NCBI RefSeq assembly: GCF_014196495.1
Contig: NZ_JACIDT010000009.1
Coordinates: 124,001 to 188,000 of the forward strand
Direction: 5' to 3'
Origin: Sphingobium jiangsuense
GTDB lineage: Bacteria > Pseudomonadota > Alphaproteobacteria > Sphingomonadales > Sphingomonadaceae
DNA length: 64,000 nucleotides
Positions within the stretch are counted from its first letter, which is position 1; each line of letters begins with the position of its first letter. Below the pieces are notes generated by a model that saw only the letters and a program-made list of their open reading frames with translations, was not told the origin of the DNA and ran no database searches. Below, in pieces: positions 27,608-35,436 of the stretch. The position numbers and the translations under genes were made by a program.

Positions 27608-28819
27608 TCAATCCAGCGCCTCCAGCCTGATGCCGCCCTGCGGGTCGGTGGCGGCCTGCGCCTGCCCTTCGGCGCGGGCGATATAGGCGCGCGACTTTTC
27701 CACCTCGTCCTCCAGCGCGGCGACGGTCTGCTTCATGCTGTCCAGCGCCTTCAGCTTGAAGCTGTCGATGCTGTCCATCGTGTCGTAGATATTCTGGAAC
27801 GCGCGGCCCAGCGTTTCGAGCGGGATGGTCGATGCCGCCGCCTGCTCATGGATGCGCGCGCTGTTGTCCTTCATCATCCTGCCGGTCGCGTCGATGATGT
27901 TGGCGGTGGTGGTGTTGAGCGCGCCGATCTGGTCCAGCACCAGCTTCTGGTTGGTGAGCGCCTGCGCGACGGTGACGGCGGTGCGCAGCGCGCCGACCGT
28001 GGTGGTGGAGGCGCGGTCCACGCCCTTGACCAGCTCGATATTGTTCTTCTTGACGATGTCGAGCGCGAGATAGCCCTGCACGCTGACCGCCATCTGCGTC
28101 AGCAGGTCCTGCGTGCGCTGCCGCACGTAGAAGAGCGCACTTTCGCGGATCGCGCGCGCCTTGGCCGGGTCGCTGATGTCGAGGTCCGCCGCGCGCGCCT
28201 CCAGCCGCTCGTCGAGCAGCTTCGACATATAGACCATCTGCTCCAGCTTGCCGAGCGACGCCCACAGCTTCTGCCGCTCCACGTCGATCGCCGCATTGTC
28301 CATCAACAGCTCGTCCCGGCCGCCCTGCAACCGGGCGAGGATGGTGCCGATATGGCTCTGCGCGCTCTTGTAGCCGTCGAAATAGTCGCGCAGCCGGTTG
28401 CCGAACGGGATGAGGCCGAACAGCTTGCGCGGCGCGAGCAGATTGCCGCGCTTCGACGGGTCCAGATCCTCGACCGTGCGGCGCAGTTCGGCGAGGTCGG
28501 CGCCGACGCCGGAGGTTTCGTCCATCGCCCGCACCGGCCGGTCGAGGAAGCGGTTGGACTGCCCCGCCGCCTCGGCGATCTCGCGCCGGCCCATATTGGT
28601 GATCTGGTCCACCCGGCGGCCGAATTCCGGCGAGTTCACGTCCTGCGCAACCAGTTCCTCGATGAAATCGTCCACGCGGGCCGCCAGCTTCGCCTTGTGC
28701 TCCTCATCCACCGGAACGAGGCCCGCCGCCCTTTCCGGGGGGACGGCCGGAACGGGATCGGGCGGATCGAGCTTCAATCCTCCATTGGGTGCCGGGTCCT
28801 GATCCGTTTCGAGCGCCAT
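27608..28819 (-). CDS. TelA-family toxic-anion-resistance protein
   Basis: A 403-residue, strongly helical protein matching the TelA/KlaA family: DRPVRAMDE, LFGLIPFGNRLRDYFDGYKS, LLMDNAAIDVERQKLW and NNIELVKGVDRASTTTVGAL are the best-conserved blocks. The N-terminal 35 residues are proline-rich. The family is linked to tellurite and membrane-stress phenotypes, with no defined chemistry. It is transcribed with the membrane protein downstream. The name implies tellurite resistance, which the sequence alone does not show. Confidence 0.88.
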   Translation of the reverse strand: MALETDQDPAPNGGLKLDPPDPVPAVPPERAAGLVPVDEEHKAKLAARVDDFIEELVAQDVNSPEFGRRVDQITNMGRREIAEAAGQSNRFLDRPVRAMDETSGVGADLAELRRTVEDLDPSKRGNLLAPRKLFGLIPFGNRLRDYFDGYKSAQSHIGTILARLQGGRDELLMDNAAIDVERQKLWASLGKLEQMVYMSKLLDERLEARAADLDISDPAKARAIRESALFYVRQRTQDLLTQMAVSVQGYLALDIVKKNNIELVKGVDRASTTTVGALRTAVTVAQALTNQKLVLDQIGALNTTTANIIDATGRMMKDNSARIHEQAAASTIPLETLGRAFQNIYDTMDSIDSFKLKALDSMKQTVAALEDEVEKSRAYIARAEGQAQAATDPQGGIRLEALD

Positions 28820-29083
28820 GCTGGTTTTCCTCCGTCGCTGACCCTCTGGAGTCTAGGAACTCGTCGGGGGGAGTACAAGGAGGAGAGGAGCAATAGCGCA
28901 GCGGGGGTAGCAGGGCGATTGAGAGGATCGTGCAAAATTATGCGTCGATCCGGCATGGGTTTGCGCGGAGGTCCATCCTACTATCATCATTGGAAGGAAC
29001 GGGCGGCGGGCCGGAAGCCGAAAGGCGGTCGGTCGCCGATATCCGTTCCGCCCGTAGAACCATGAACAGCCGGAGAGTCCCTC

Positions 29084-29818
29084 ATGAACGCTTCATCCGC
29101 CCGCACCGTCCTCATCACCGGCGCCAACAAGGGCATTGGCTATGAAATAGCGCGCCAGCTCGGTGCGGCGGGCCTGCGGATATGGCTCGGCGCGCGCAAT
29201 GCGGAAGCGGGCGAGGCCGCCGCCGCGACGCTGCGCGAAGGCGGCGCGGACGTGCGGGCCGTTCATATCGACCTGCTCGACCCGGCGACGATCGCCGCCG
29301 CCGCCGCCCGCATCGACGCGGAGGACGGCAGGCTGGACGTGCTGATCAACAATGCGGGCATCAACGACCCGCGCGACGGCCGCCCCGGCAGCGTCGATAT
29401 GGAGGCGGTGCGCCGCATCTTCGAAACCAATTTCTTCGGCACGCTGGCCGTCACCCAGGCGATGCTGCCGCTGCTGCGCAAGTCGCCCGGCGCGCGCATC
29501 GTCAACCAGTCGAGCGACCTCGGCTCGTTGCAGCAGCAGGGCAATGCCGACTGGAAGTTCGCCTTCGTCAAGTCGCTCGGCTATTCGGCGTCCAAGGCCG
29601 CGCTCAACATGCTGACCGTGCATCTCGCGGCGGAGCTGAGGGAAGCGGGCATCGCGGTCAATTCCGCCAATCCCGGCGCCACCGCCACCGACCTCAACGG
29701 CCATCGCGGCCATCAGACCGTCGATCAGGGCGCGTCGCCCGCCGTCCGCCTCGCGCTGATGGAGGGCGACCCGATCACCGGCGGCTTCTTCGGCGTAAGC
29801 CAGGTCGACCCCTGGTAA
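29084..29818 (+). CDS. Short-chain dehydrogenase/reductase
   Basis: A 244-residue classical SDR: nucleotide motif TGANKGIG, NNAG, and active-site YSASK with Ser in NQSSDLGS. Sequence features recall carbonyl-reductase-type SDRs (FFGTLAVTQAMLPLL). It precedes the P450 gene by 51 bases on the same strand, so a shared substrate is likely, for example a ketone/alcohol step next to hydroxylation. No operator copy was found upstream, so it may lie outside the GntR-controlled set. Confidence 0.85.
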   Translation: MNASSARTVLITGANKGIGYEIARQLGAAGLRIWLGARNAEAGEAAAATLREGGADVRAVHIDLLDPATIAAAAARIDAEDGRLDVLINNAGINDPRDGRPGSVDMEAVRRIFETNFFGTLAVTQAMLPLLRKSPGARIVNQSSDLGSLQQQGNADWKFAFVKSLGYSASKAALNMLTVHLAAELREAGIAVNSANPGATATDLNGHRGHQTVDQGASPAVRLALMEGDPITGGFFGVSQVDPW

Positions 29819-29869
29819 GCACCGGAGAGCAGGACCGCCGCGCCGCCGCCCGTAAAGGAAGCCTTCATC

Positions 29870-31045
29870 ATGCCCCCATCGATCGACGATTTCATCCTTA
29901 GCGACCCCGCCGTGCAGGCGGATCCCTATGCCTTCTATCCGCTGCTGCGCGAGCAGAAGCCGGTGCTGAAGACGGATTTCCGCGGCCAGCCCTGCTGGGT
30001 GCTCAGCCGCCGCAAGGATATTTCGGCGGTGCTGATGGACCCCAGGACCTATTCCAGCAAGACCTCGCCGACGAAAAGCCTGCTGTTCGCCGACCCGCCG
30101 GAGCATTCGCGGCTGCGCGGGATGGTCGCCGAGCGCTTCACCCGCACCGCCGTCGCGCCGATGAGCGAGCGGGTGGAACCGGCGGCGATCCGCCAGTTCG
30201 AGCCGTGCCTGACGGCGGGCCGGTGCGACGGCATCCGCGATTTCGCCAGCCCGCTCACCATCACCATGATGGGGCAGCTGCTCGGCATCGCGGTGGAGAA
30301 GGTGCAGGATATTCGCGGCCTCACCCATTTGCTGGCCGAGCATGCGCTGGCGATCCGCCTCGGCGCCACGCCCAGGCCGGAGGCGCAGGGGGCGAGCGAC
30401 GATATCCGCAACCTCTTCATGGGGCTGGTCGAGACGGGCGATTATGCGCCGGGCGGCATCTTCGCGCTGCTGGCCGAGCGCCATGGGGCGGGCGACCTCT
30501 CCGCCGACGAGCTGGTGCAGTTCGCGACGCTGCTGTTCGGCGCCGGGCATACGACGACGACGAACCTGATCGGCAACTGCCTCTACATGCTGACGCAGCG
30601 CCCGGACGATCTGGCGCGCATGCGCGAGGACGAGGCGTTTATCGAGCCGTTCATCGAGGAGGTGCTGCGCACCCGCCCGTCCTTCCACCGCATCCTGCGC
30701 ATCACCACGCGGGAAGTGGAGCTGCACGGCGAGACGATTCCGGCCGGGTCCATCGTCCGCCTGCTGCTGGCCTCGGCCAATCGCGACCCGGAATATTTCC
30801 CCGACGGCGAGGAATTCGACCCGGACCGCAAGGCGCGCATGCATTCCTCCTTCGGCCAGGGTATCCACAGCTGCCTCGGCAGCTGGCTCGCCCGGCTGGA
30901 GGCCCGCACCGCGCTGCGCATCATCAGCCGGCGCGCGGCGCGGATCGAGCTGGACCCGGACACCGCGCCGACGCCGCTGACCGGCGGCACCTTCAACGAA
31001 TTCGGCTTCGAGCATCTGCCGATCCTCATCGCGCCGCTGGATTGA
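29870..31045 (+). CDS. Cytochrome P450 with altered I-helix acid-alcohol pair
   Basis: A 391-residue soluble bacterial P450. The heme Cys is in SSFGQGIHSCLGSWLAR, the ExxR in EEVLRTRP, and PERF-type region in EEFDPDR. The I-helix reads GAGHTTTTNLIGN where the usual motif is AGHETTTNL; the conserved acidic residue before Thr is replaced by Thr, which normally weakens proton delivery and may signal substrate-assisted chemistry. The protein would need a ferredoxin and reductase; none lies beside it except the phthalate-type reductase at 31623. Substrate unknown. Confidence 0.9.
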   Translation: MPPSIDDFILSDPAVQADPYAFYPLLREQKPVLKTDFRGQPCWVLSRRKDISAVLMDPRTYSSKTSPTKSLLFADPPEHSRLRGMVAERFTRTAVAPMSERVEPAAIRQFEPCLTAGRCDGIRDFASPLTITMMGQLLGIAVEKVQDIRGLTHLLAEHALAIRLGATPRPEAQGASDDIRNLFMGLVETGDYAPGGIFALLAERHGAGDLSADELVQFATLLFGAGHTTTTNLIGNCLYMLTQRPDDLARMREDEAFIEPFIEEVLRTRPSFHRILRITTREVELHGETIPAGSIVRLLLASANRDPEYFPDGEEFDPDRKARMHSSFGQGIHSCLGSWLARLEARTALRIISRRAARIELDPDTAPTPLTGGTFNEFGFEHLPILIAPLD

Positions 31046-31091
31046 GGGGGCGGGGCGCGCCAGGGCAGGGCGGAGACGGCGGCGGCCGCGC

Positions 31092-31601
31092 CTATCCGCC
31101 CAGCACCCGATAGCCCCCGTCGGCATAGACCAGCGGATCGATGGCGCGGGGCAGGTGCACGGCGCGGACCCTGCCGATGACGATGGCATGCGTGCCGTAC
31201 CGCATCTGCCCGTCCTGCGCGCAGAGGATGGCCGCCTGCGCATCGGCGAGATAGGGGATGCGCCGGTCGTCCTCGCGCCAGCCGCCACAGGCGAAGCGGT
31301 CCTCGCCCTTCGCGCCGCTGGCGCACAGCGTGGCGAGCGGCGCCTGATCGGCCGCGAGGATGTTGATGGCGAAATCCGCCCCCTCGCTCAGCGCCGCGAA
31401 AAAGGATGTCGCCCGGTTCACGCATACCAGCATCGCGGGCGGCTCCATGGTCAGTGCGGTGGTCGAGGTGGCGGTCATCGCGTTGCGGCGGCCCTGCGCG
31501 TCGACGGTCGACAGGATGGTGACCGAACTGGCGAGACCGCGCATCGCCAGCTTCAGCTGGCGGGAGAGGTTTTCGTCCGGGGATATGCCTGTTTCCTGCA
31601 T
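31092..31601 (-). CDS. Flavin reductase (HpaC/HsaB-like)
   Basis: A 169-residue flavin-reductase-domain protein (VTILSTVDAQGRRNAMTATS; PPAMLVCVNRATSFFAAL; FAINILAADQ). It should supply reduced FMN or FAD to flavin-dependent monooxygenases, two of which are encoded at 32993 and 35437. It follows the 2Fe-2S reductase after 21 bases on the same strand and so should share its promoter and operator at 32762. It lies in the opposite orientation to its presumed partner oxygenases. Confidence 0.88.
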   Translation of the reverse strand: MQETGISPDENLSRQLKLAMRGLASSVTILSTVDAQGRRNAMTATSTTALTMEPPAMLVCVNRATSFFAALSEGADFAINILAADQAPLATLCASGAKGEDRFACGGWREDDRRIPYLADAQAAILCAQDGQMRYGTHAIVIGRVRAVHLPRAIDPLVYADGGYRVLGG

Positions 31602-31622
31602 GATGATGCCTTTCTGGGAGGG

Positions 31623-32600
31623 TTAAAGATCGAGCACCAGCCGGGGCGTTTTAGACCGCGAGCAGCAGGTCGTCAGCCGGTCGCCCCGCGCATGCTCCTC
31701 GTCGGAGAGGAGATAGTCGCGATGGTCCGGCACGCCTTCGAGCACATGCACAACGCAGGTGCCGCAAATCCCCTCCGAACAGGAGGTCGGGATGAACACG
31801 CCCTGCTCGCCCAATATGTCCACGATCGTCCGGCCGGCGGGAATCTCCACGCTCAGCCCGGTGCTGGCGAGCGTGACCGTGAAGCTTTCGTCGGCGCCCT
31901 CCGGCGCGGGCCGGTCGGTCGGCGCCGCGAAAAATTCCCGATGCAGCTGCTCCTCGGCCCAGCCCTGCGCGCGGGCGCATTCCAGCACGGCATTGATGAA
32001 ACCGGCGGGGCCGCAGACATAGACATGGGCTCCGGCGGCCGGATCGGCGAGGATGCGCGCGAGGTCGATCTGCTGCCCGGCCGGGCCGTCATCCAGATGC
32101 AGGACGCTGCGGGCCGCGATCGGACTGGCCGCGATGGCGTCGCGATAGGCCATCTTCGCCGCCGACCGGGCGCAATAATGCATCTCGTAGCTTGCGCCCG
32201 CGCCGTGCAGGCGCTCGGCCATGCACAATATCGGCGTGATGCCGATGCCGCCCGCGAACAGCAGCGAGTGCGTCGCCGCATGATCCAGCGGGAAATGGTT
32301 GCGCGGCGCGCTGATTCGGACGGTCTGGCCCACCTGGAGCCTGTCGTGGATGGCGGCCGATCCCCCGCGCGAGGCCGGTTCGCGCAGCACCGCGATTTCG
32401 TAGGTCCGGTCGTCGTCGGGCCTGTTGCACAGCGAATATTGGCGGATCAGGTCCGGCGCGATTTCGAGGTCGATGTGCGCGCCCGCCTCGAACAGGGGCA
32501 GGCGGGCGCCATCCACGGCGCGCAGCAGCAGGCTGACGATATCGTCGGCCTCAAGGCGTTTCTGGACGATCTGCACGTCCATCCAGGCGTTGGTCGCCAT
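31623..32600 (-). CDS. Phthalate-dioxygenase-type oxidoreductase (FMN/NAD/2Fe-2S)
   Basis: A 325-residue class IA reductase as in VanB or OphA1-type systems. Order: FMN-binding domain with RQYSLCNRP, NAD domain with LLFAGGIGITPILCM and HVYVCGPAGFINAVL, then C-terminal plant-type 2Fe-2S domain with the cysteine pattern in TSCSEGICGTCVVHVLEG and a last Cys in LTTCCSRS. It passes electrons from NADH to a Rieske oxygenase, most likely the one at 49232, which has no reductase beside it. ATG 32600 follows GGGGAAAG; the TTG at 32618 is less likely. Confidence 0.9.
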   Translation of the reverse strand: MATNAWMDVQIVQKRLEADDIVSLLLRAVDGARLPLFEAGAHIDLEIAPDLIRQYSLCNRPDDDRTYEIAVLREPASRGGSAAIHDRLQVGQTVRISAPRNHFPLDHAATHSLLFAGGIGITPILCMAERLHGAGASYEMHYCARSAAKMAYRDAIAASPIAARSVLHLDDGPAGQQIDLARILADPAAGAHVYVCGPAGFINAVLECARAQGWAEEQLHREFFAAPTDRPAPEGADESFTVTLASTGLSVEIPAGRTIVDILGEQGVFIPTSCSEGICGTCVVHVLEGVPDHRDYLLSDEEHARGDRLTTCCSRSKTPRLVLDL

Positions 32601-32614
32601 AGGGCTTTCCCCTT

Positions 32615-32719
32615 TCAATGCTTGAAGACAGGCCGGGCCGCGCGGGCCGCCCGGTCAGGATGAAATGCCCGCGTTGGCGCGGCCGCTGGCGGCGACGGAT
32701 GGGCCTGATGGCTGGACAT
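32615..32719 (-). CDS. 34-residue peptide upstream of the reductase
   Basis: A short frame with GAGGAG seven bases before ATG 32719, ending 14 bases before the reductase start. The product is His/Pro/Ala-rich (MSSHQAHPSPPAAAPTRAFH, then DRAARAARPVFKH). It may be a translated leader peptide or a short protein; no family is recognised. The strong ribosome site and position directly after the operator region speak for real translation. Confidence 0.4.
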   Translation of the reverse strand: MSSHQAHPSPPAAAPTRAFHPDRAARAARPVFKH

Positions 32720-32761
32720 GAAAAACTCCTCGTCCTTCTGGAATCGTTGATGCTGTGTATT

Positions 32762-32772
32762 TTGTCCTACGA
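32762..32772. promoter_or_regulatory. GntR-type operator TTGTCCTACGA
   Basis: This fits TNGTNNNACNA and the local consensus TYGTCCKACRA. It lies 43 bases upstream of the leftward small peptide/reductase/flavin reductase unit. Confidence 0.6.
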
Positions 32773-32934
32773 TTTTTGCACCATTTCGTAAAGCTCTGTC
32801 CGACGCCCTGATTTCGAAATGCCGGAAAATACCGAAAACAACTCCTATAAAATCATTATAAATCAACATGATGATATAATAGCTCGACCGCCGGTCCAGA
32901 GCGGGCTTGACATCCCCGCATCGCGCTGGATAGA

Positions 32935-32945
32935 TTGTCCTACAA
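32935..32945. promoter_or_regulatory. GntR-type operator TTGTCCTACAA
   Basis: The best copy of the local consensus, with perfect outer arms TTGT/ACAA. It lies 48 bases upstream of the flavin-dependent monooxygenase start at 32993. Confidence 0.65.
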
Positions 32946-32992
32946 CATAAGCAGATATTTGTCAGTCACTCCATAGGGATGAGGAACGCGCC

Positions 32993-34231
32993 TTGGCATC
33001 CGTCACAGATCTTTCTCCGACAAGCAGTGGAACCGCCGGGAGCGTGCGTGGCTATCCCGTGCTCGCCGACAGGGACGCGGCGGTGGAGGCCGTCCGGGCC
33101 CTGCTTCCCGGCATCGCCGCCCGCGCGGCGCAGGCCGATGCGGCGCGCTGCGTTCCGCCCGAAACGATCCGCGAGCTGGAGGAGGCGGGCCTGTTCGGCC
33201 TGCTCACCCCGCGCGCCTATGGCGGCTCGGCCCTGGGGTGGGAGGCGCTGGTTTCCGTCGTCATGGAACTGGGCACGGTCTGCGGCTCCACCGGCTGGGT
33301 GTTCGGCGTCCTGTCGGGCCACAACCACATGCTCTCCCGCTTTCCCGAAGCCGTGCAGCAGGACATATTGTCCGATCCGCGCAACCATATGGCGGTGGTG
33401 TTCCGCCTGCGCGACGCCTGGACGGCGACGCCGGTCGAGGGCGGCTACCGGCTGACGGGCGGGCGCGGCCGCTTTTGCAGCGGGGTCGACCATTCGCGCT
33501 GGGTGGGGGTCAACGCGATCGTCGAGAGCGGGCCGGACGCGGGCCAGATGGCCTTCTGCCTGATCGAGCAGGAGCGGCTGGAAAAGCTGGACGACTGGGA
33601 CGTCATGGGCATGCGCGGCACGCAGAGCCGGTCGATCGTGATCGACGGCCTCTTCGTGGAGGAAAGCAGGCTGATCAGGGCGGTGGATCTGGCCGGTCCC
33701 GCGGTCGGCCCCGCCGCCGCCGAGGCGGCCTTCTACGACTGGCCCTATTTCGCGCTGGCGCCCTATGCCATCGTCGGGTCGCCGCTCGGCGTCGCGCGCG
33801 GCCTGCTGGATCAGGCGGTTACGGGGGTGAAGGGCCGGATCGCGGGCTTCGACGACGAGCTGACGGCGGGGCAGGCGACCACCTTCGCGCGCCTGTCGCA
33901 CGCGGCGCAGGATATAGAGATGGCGGCCGAACTGATCCTCGCCGATGCGCGCCGGATCGACGAGGGGCGCTTCGCCGATGCGGCGCCGCTCGACCATGCG
34001 CGGTTCCGCCGCAACCTCGCCAGCGCGCCGCAACTGGCGCGCGCGGCGGCCAACCGCCTGTTCGAAGGCGCGGGCGGCAGCGGCATCTATCGCAGCAATT
34101 CCATCGAACGGATGGTGCGGGACGTGAACGCCGGAGCGGCGCACTATGCCTTCACCGACGATATCGCGGCGCCCAATTACGGACGGGCGTTGCTGGGGCT
34201 GCCGCCCGCGCGCAGCAACAGCTTCGTCTGA
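32993..34231 (+). CDS. Flavin-dependent monooxygenase, acyl-CoA-dehydrogenase fold (HsaA/HpaC2-like)
   Basis: A 412-residue group D flavin monooxygenase. It has the fold seen in HsaA, DszC and the C2 hydroxylase of Acinetobacter (LLTPRAYGGSALGWEALVSV; GVCSTGW-like GTVCGSTGWVFGVLSGHNHM; DVMGMRGTQSRSIVIDGLFV). Such enzymes use reduced flavin from a separate reductase to hydroxylate phenols; the reductase at 31092 is the likely partner. The start is TTG 32993 after GATGAGGA, with an operator 48 bases upstream. It begins a rightward run with a propeller gene, HpaB-like hydroxylase, DoxX and NTF2-like genes. Confidence 0.85.
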   Translation: MASVTDLSPTSSGTAGSVRGYPVLADRDAAVEAVRALLPGIAARAAQADAARCVPPETIRELEEAGLFGLLTPRAYGGSALGWEALVSVVMELGTVCGSTGWVFGVLSGHNHMLSRFPEAVQQDILSDPRNHMAVVFRLRDAWTATPVEGGYRLTGGRGRFCSGVDHSRWVGVNAIVESGPDAGQMAFCLIEQERLEKLDDWDVMGMRGTQSRSIVIDGLFVEESRLIRAVDLAGPAVGPAAAEAAFYDWPYFALAPYAIVGSPLGVARGLLDQAVTGVKGRIAGFDDELTAGQATTFARLSHAAQDIEMAAELILADARRIDEGRFADAAPLDHARFRRNLASAPQLARAAANRLFEGAGGSGIYRSNSIERMVRDVNAGAAHYAFTDDIAAPNYGRALLGLPPARSNSFV

Positions 34232-34271
34232 TCCCGGCCGCCGCCGACCCCATAGGAAAGGAAGCCCGACC

Positions 34272-35381
34272 GTGTCGACCGTCTGCCTGTCTACCAACGG
34301 AACCAATCATTTCACGCTGTCCGGCCCCGTCCGGACCGCCTTCGTGGCCACCACCGACGGCGTCCTCAAGATCGTGCGGCAAGCCGATGGCGGCTGGTCG
34401 GTGGAGCGGGCGATGCTGGAAGGCAGCCATATCTCGGCGCTGACCCGCGACCCGGCAACAGGCGGCCTCTATGCCGCGCAGATGCCCGGAACGCTGATGT
34501 TCAGCCCGGACGAGGGCGCGACATGGGAAGCGCGCGCCGCCGGCATCGCGGAAGGCGGCATCTATTCGCTGCGCTGTTACCGGCAGGGCGATGCCAGCGT
34601 GCTCTATCTCGGCACGCAGCCGGTCGGCCTCTATCGCAGCACCGACGAGGGCCGCAGCTGGCAGGATCTCGCCAGCGTCCGCACCGCCCCGCTGCACGAC
34701 ACCTGGCGCTTCCCCGCGCCGGGGCATGAACCGCATCTCAAGACGCTGGCGGTCGATCCGCGCAACCCGGACATCCTCTATGCCGGTGTCGAGCAAGGCG
34801 CGCTGCTGAAGTCGGTGGACGGCGGCAGGAACTGGAGCGACCTCGACGAATTCGTCGATTATGAGCATTTCGTCTACAAGGACATTCATCAGGTGCTGCT
34901 GCGGCCGACCAATGCCGATGAACTATTCATCACCACCGGCCTCGGCATCTTCCACAGCGCCAATGGCGGCGTGAACTGGGAACAGCTGACCGGCAGCGAT
35001 TTCCGCATCGGCTATCCCGACCAGCTGCTGTTCGCGCCGGATGACGACAGCAGGATGCTGGTGTCCGGCGGCTTTGCGACGCCCAATTTCTGGGTCGAGG
35101 AGAAATCGGCCAAGGGCACGGTGATGCTCAGCGAAAATGGCGGGCGGGACTGGCGCGCGCCCAGGGGCGGCTTCCCCGAAGGGCGGGCGAATGTCGAGGC
35201 GATGACCCTCTGCGCCCATCCCGGCGGATATGATATCCTCGCCGGGACCAGCGGCGGCGAGATTTTCCTCAGTTCCGACGGCGGCGAGAACTGGACGCGC
35301 ATCCTGTCGGGCATCGCGCCGGTCAGCAAGCCGACGCACGACACGCTGATCGAGGGGGTCGGCTACGGCATCGAGCCGTGA
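34272..35381 (+). CDS. Asp-box (BNR) beta-propeller protein
   Basis: A 369-residue protein with six Asp-box motifs: SPDEGATW, STDEGRSW, SVDGGRNW, SANGGVNW, SENGGRDW and SSDGGENW, spaced along the chain as blades of a propeller. No signal peptide is visible, so it appears cytoplasmic. It lacks the RIP motif and arginine triad expected of sialidases. The start is GTG 34272 after AGGAAAGGAAG. Its place between two flavin-dependent hydroxylases suggests a role with their substrate or products, such as hydrolysis, isomerisation or binding; this is inference. Confidence 0.75.
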   Translation: MSTVCLSTNGTNHFTLSGPVRTAFVATTDGVLKIVRQADGGWSVERAMLEGSHISALTRDPATGGLYAAQMPGTLMFSPDEGATWEARAAGIAEGGIYSLRCYRQGDASVLYLGTQPVGLYRSTDEGRSWQDLASVRTAPLHDTWRFPAPGHEPHLKTLAVDPRNPDILYAGVEQGALLKSVDGGRNWSDLDEFVDYEHFVYKDIHQVLLRPTNADELFITTGLGIFHSANGGVNWEQLTGSDFRIGYPDQLLFAPDDDSRMLVSGGFATPNFWVEEKSAKGTVMLSENGGRDWRAPRGGFPEGRANVEAMTLCAHPGGYDILAGTSGGEIFLSSDGGENWTRILSGIAPVSKPTHDTLIEGVGYGIEP

Positions 35382-35436
35382 GGCCCGCCGCGCGACTTTG
35401 ATAGTGAATGACGAATAGAGAGAGGGTGAGGATCGG

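Noticed and set aside
29093..31288. 731-codon leftward frame opposite the SDR and P450
   Set aside because: Antisense shadow of two well-recognised enzymes; no domain in its own product.
34272..35381. Sialidase function for the Asp-box protein
   Set aside because: Asp boxes alone mark a propeller fold; the RIP motif, arginine triad and a secretion signal are not seen.
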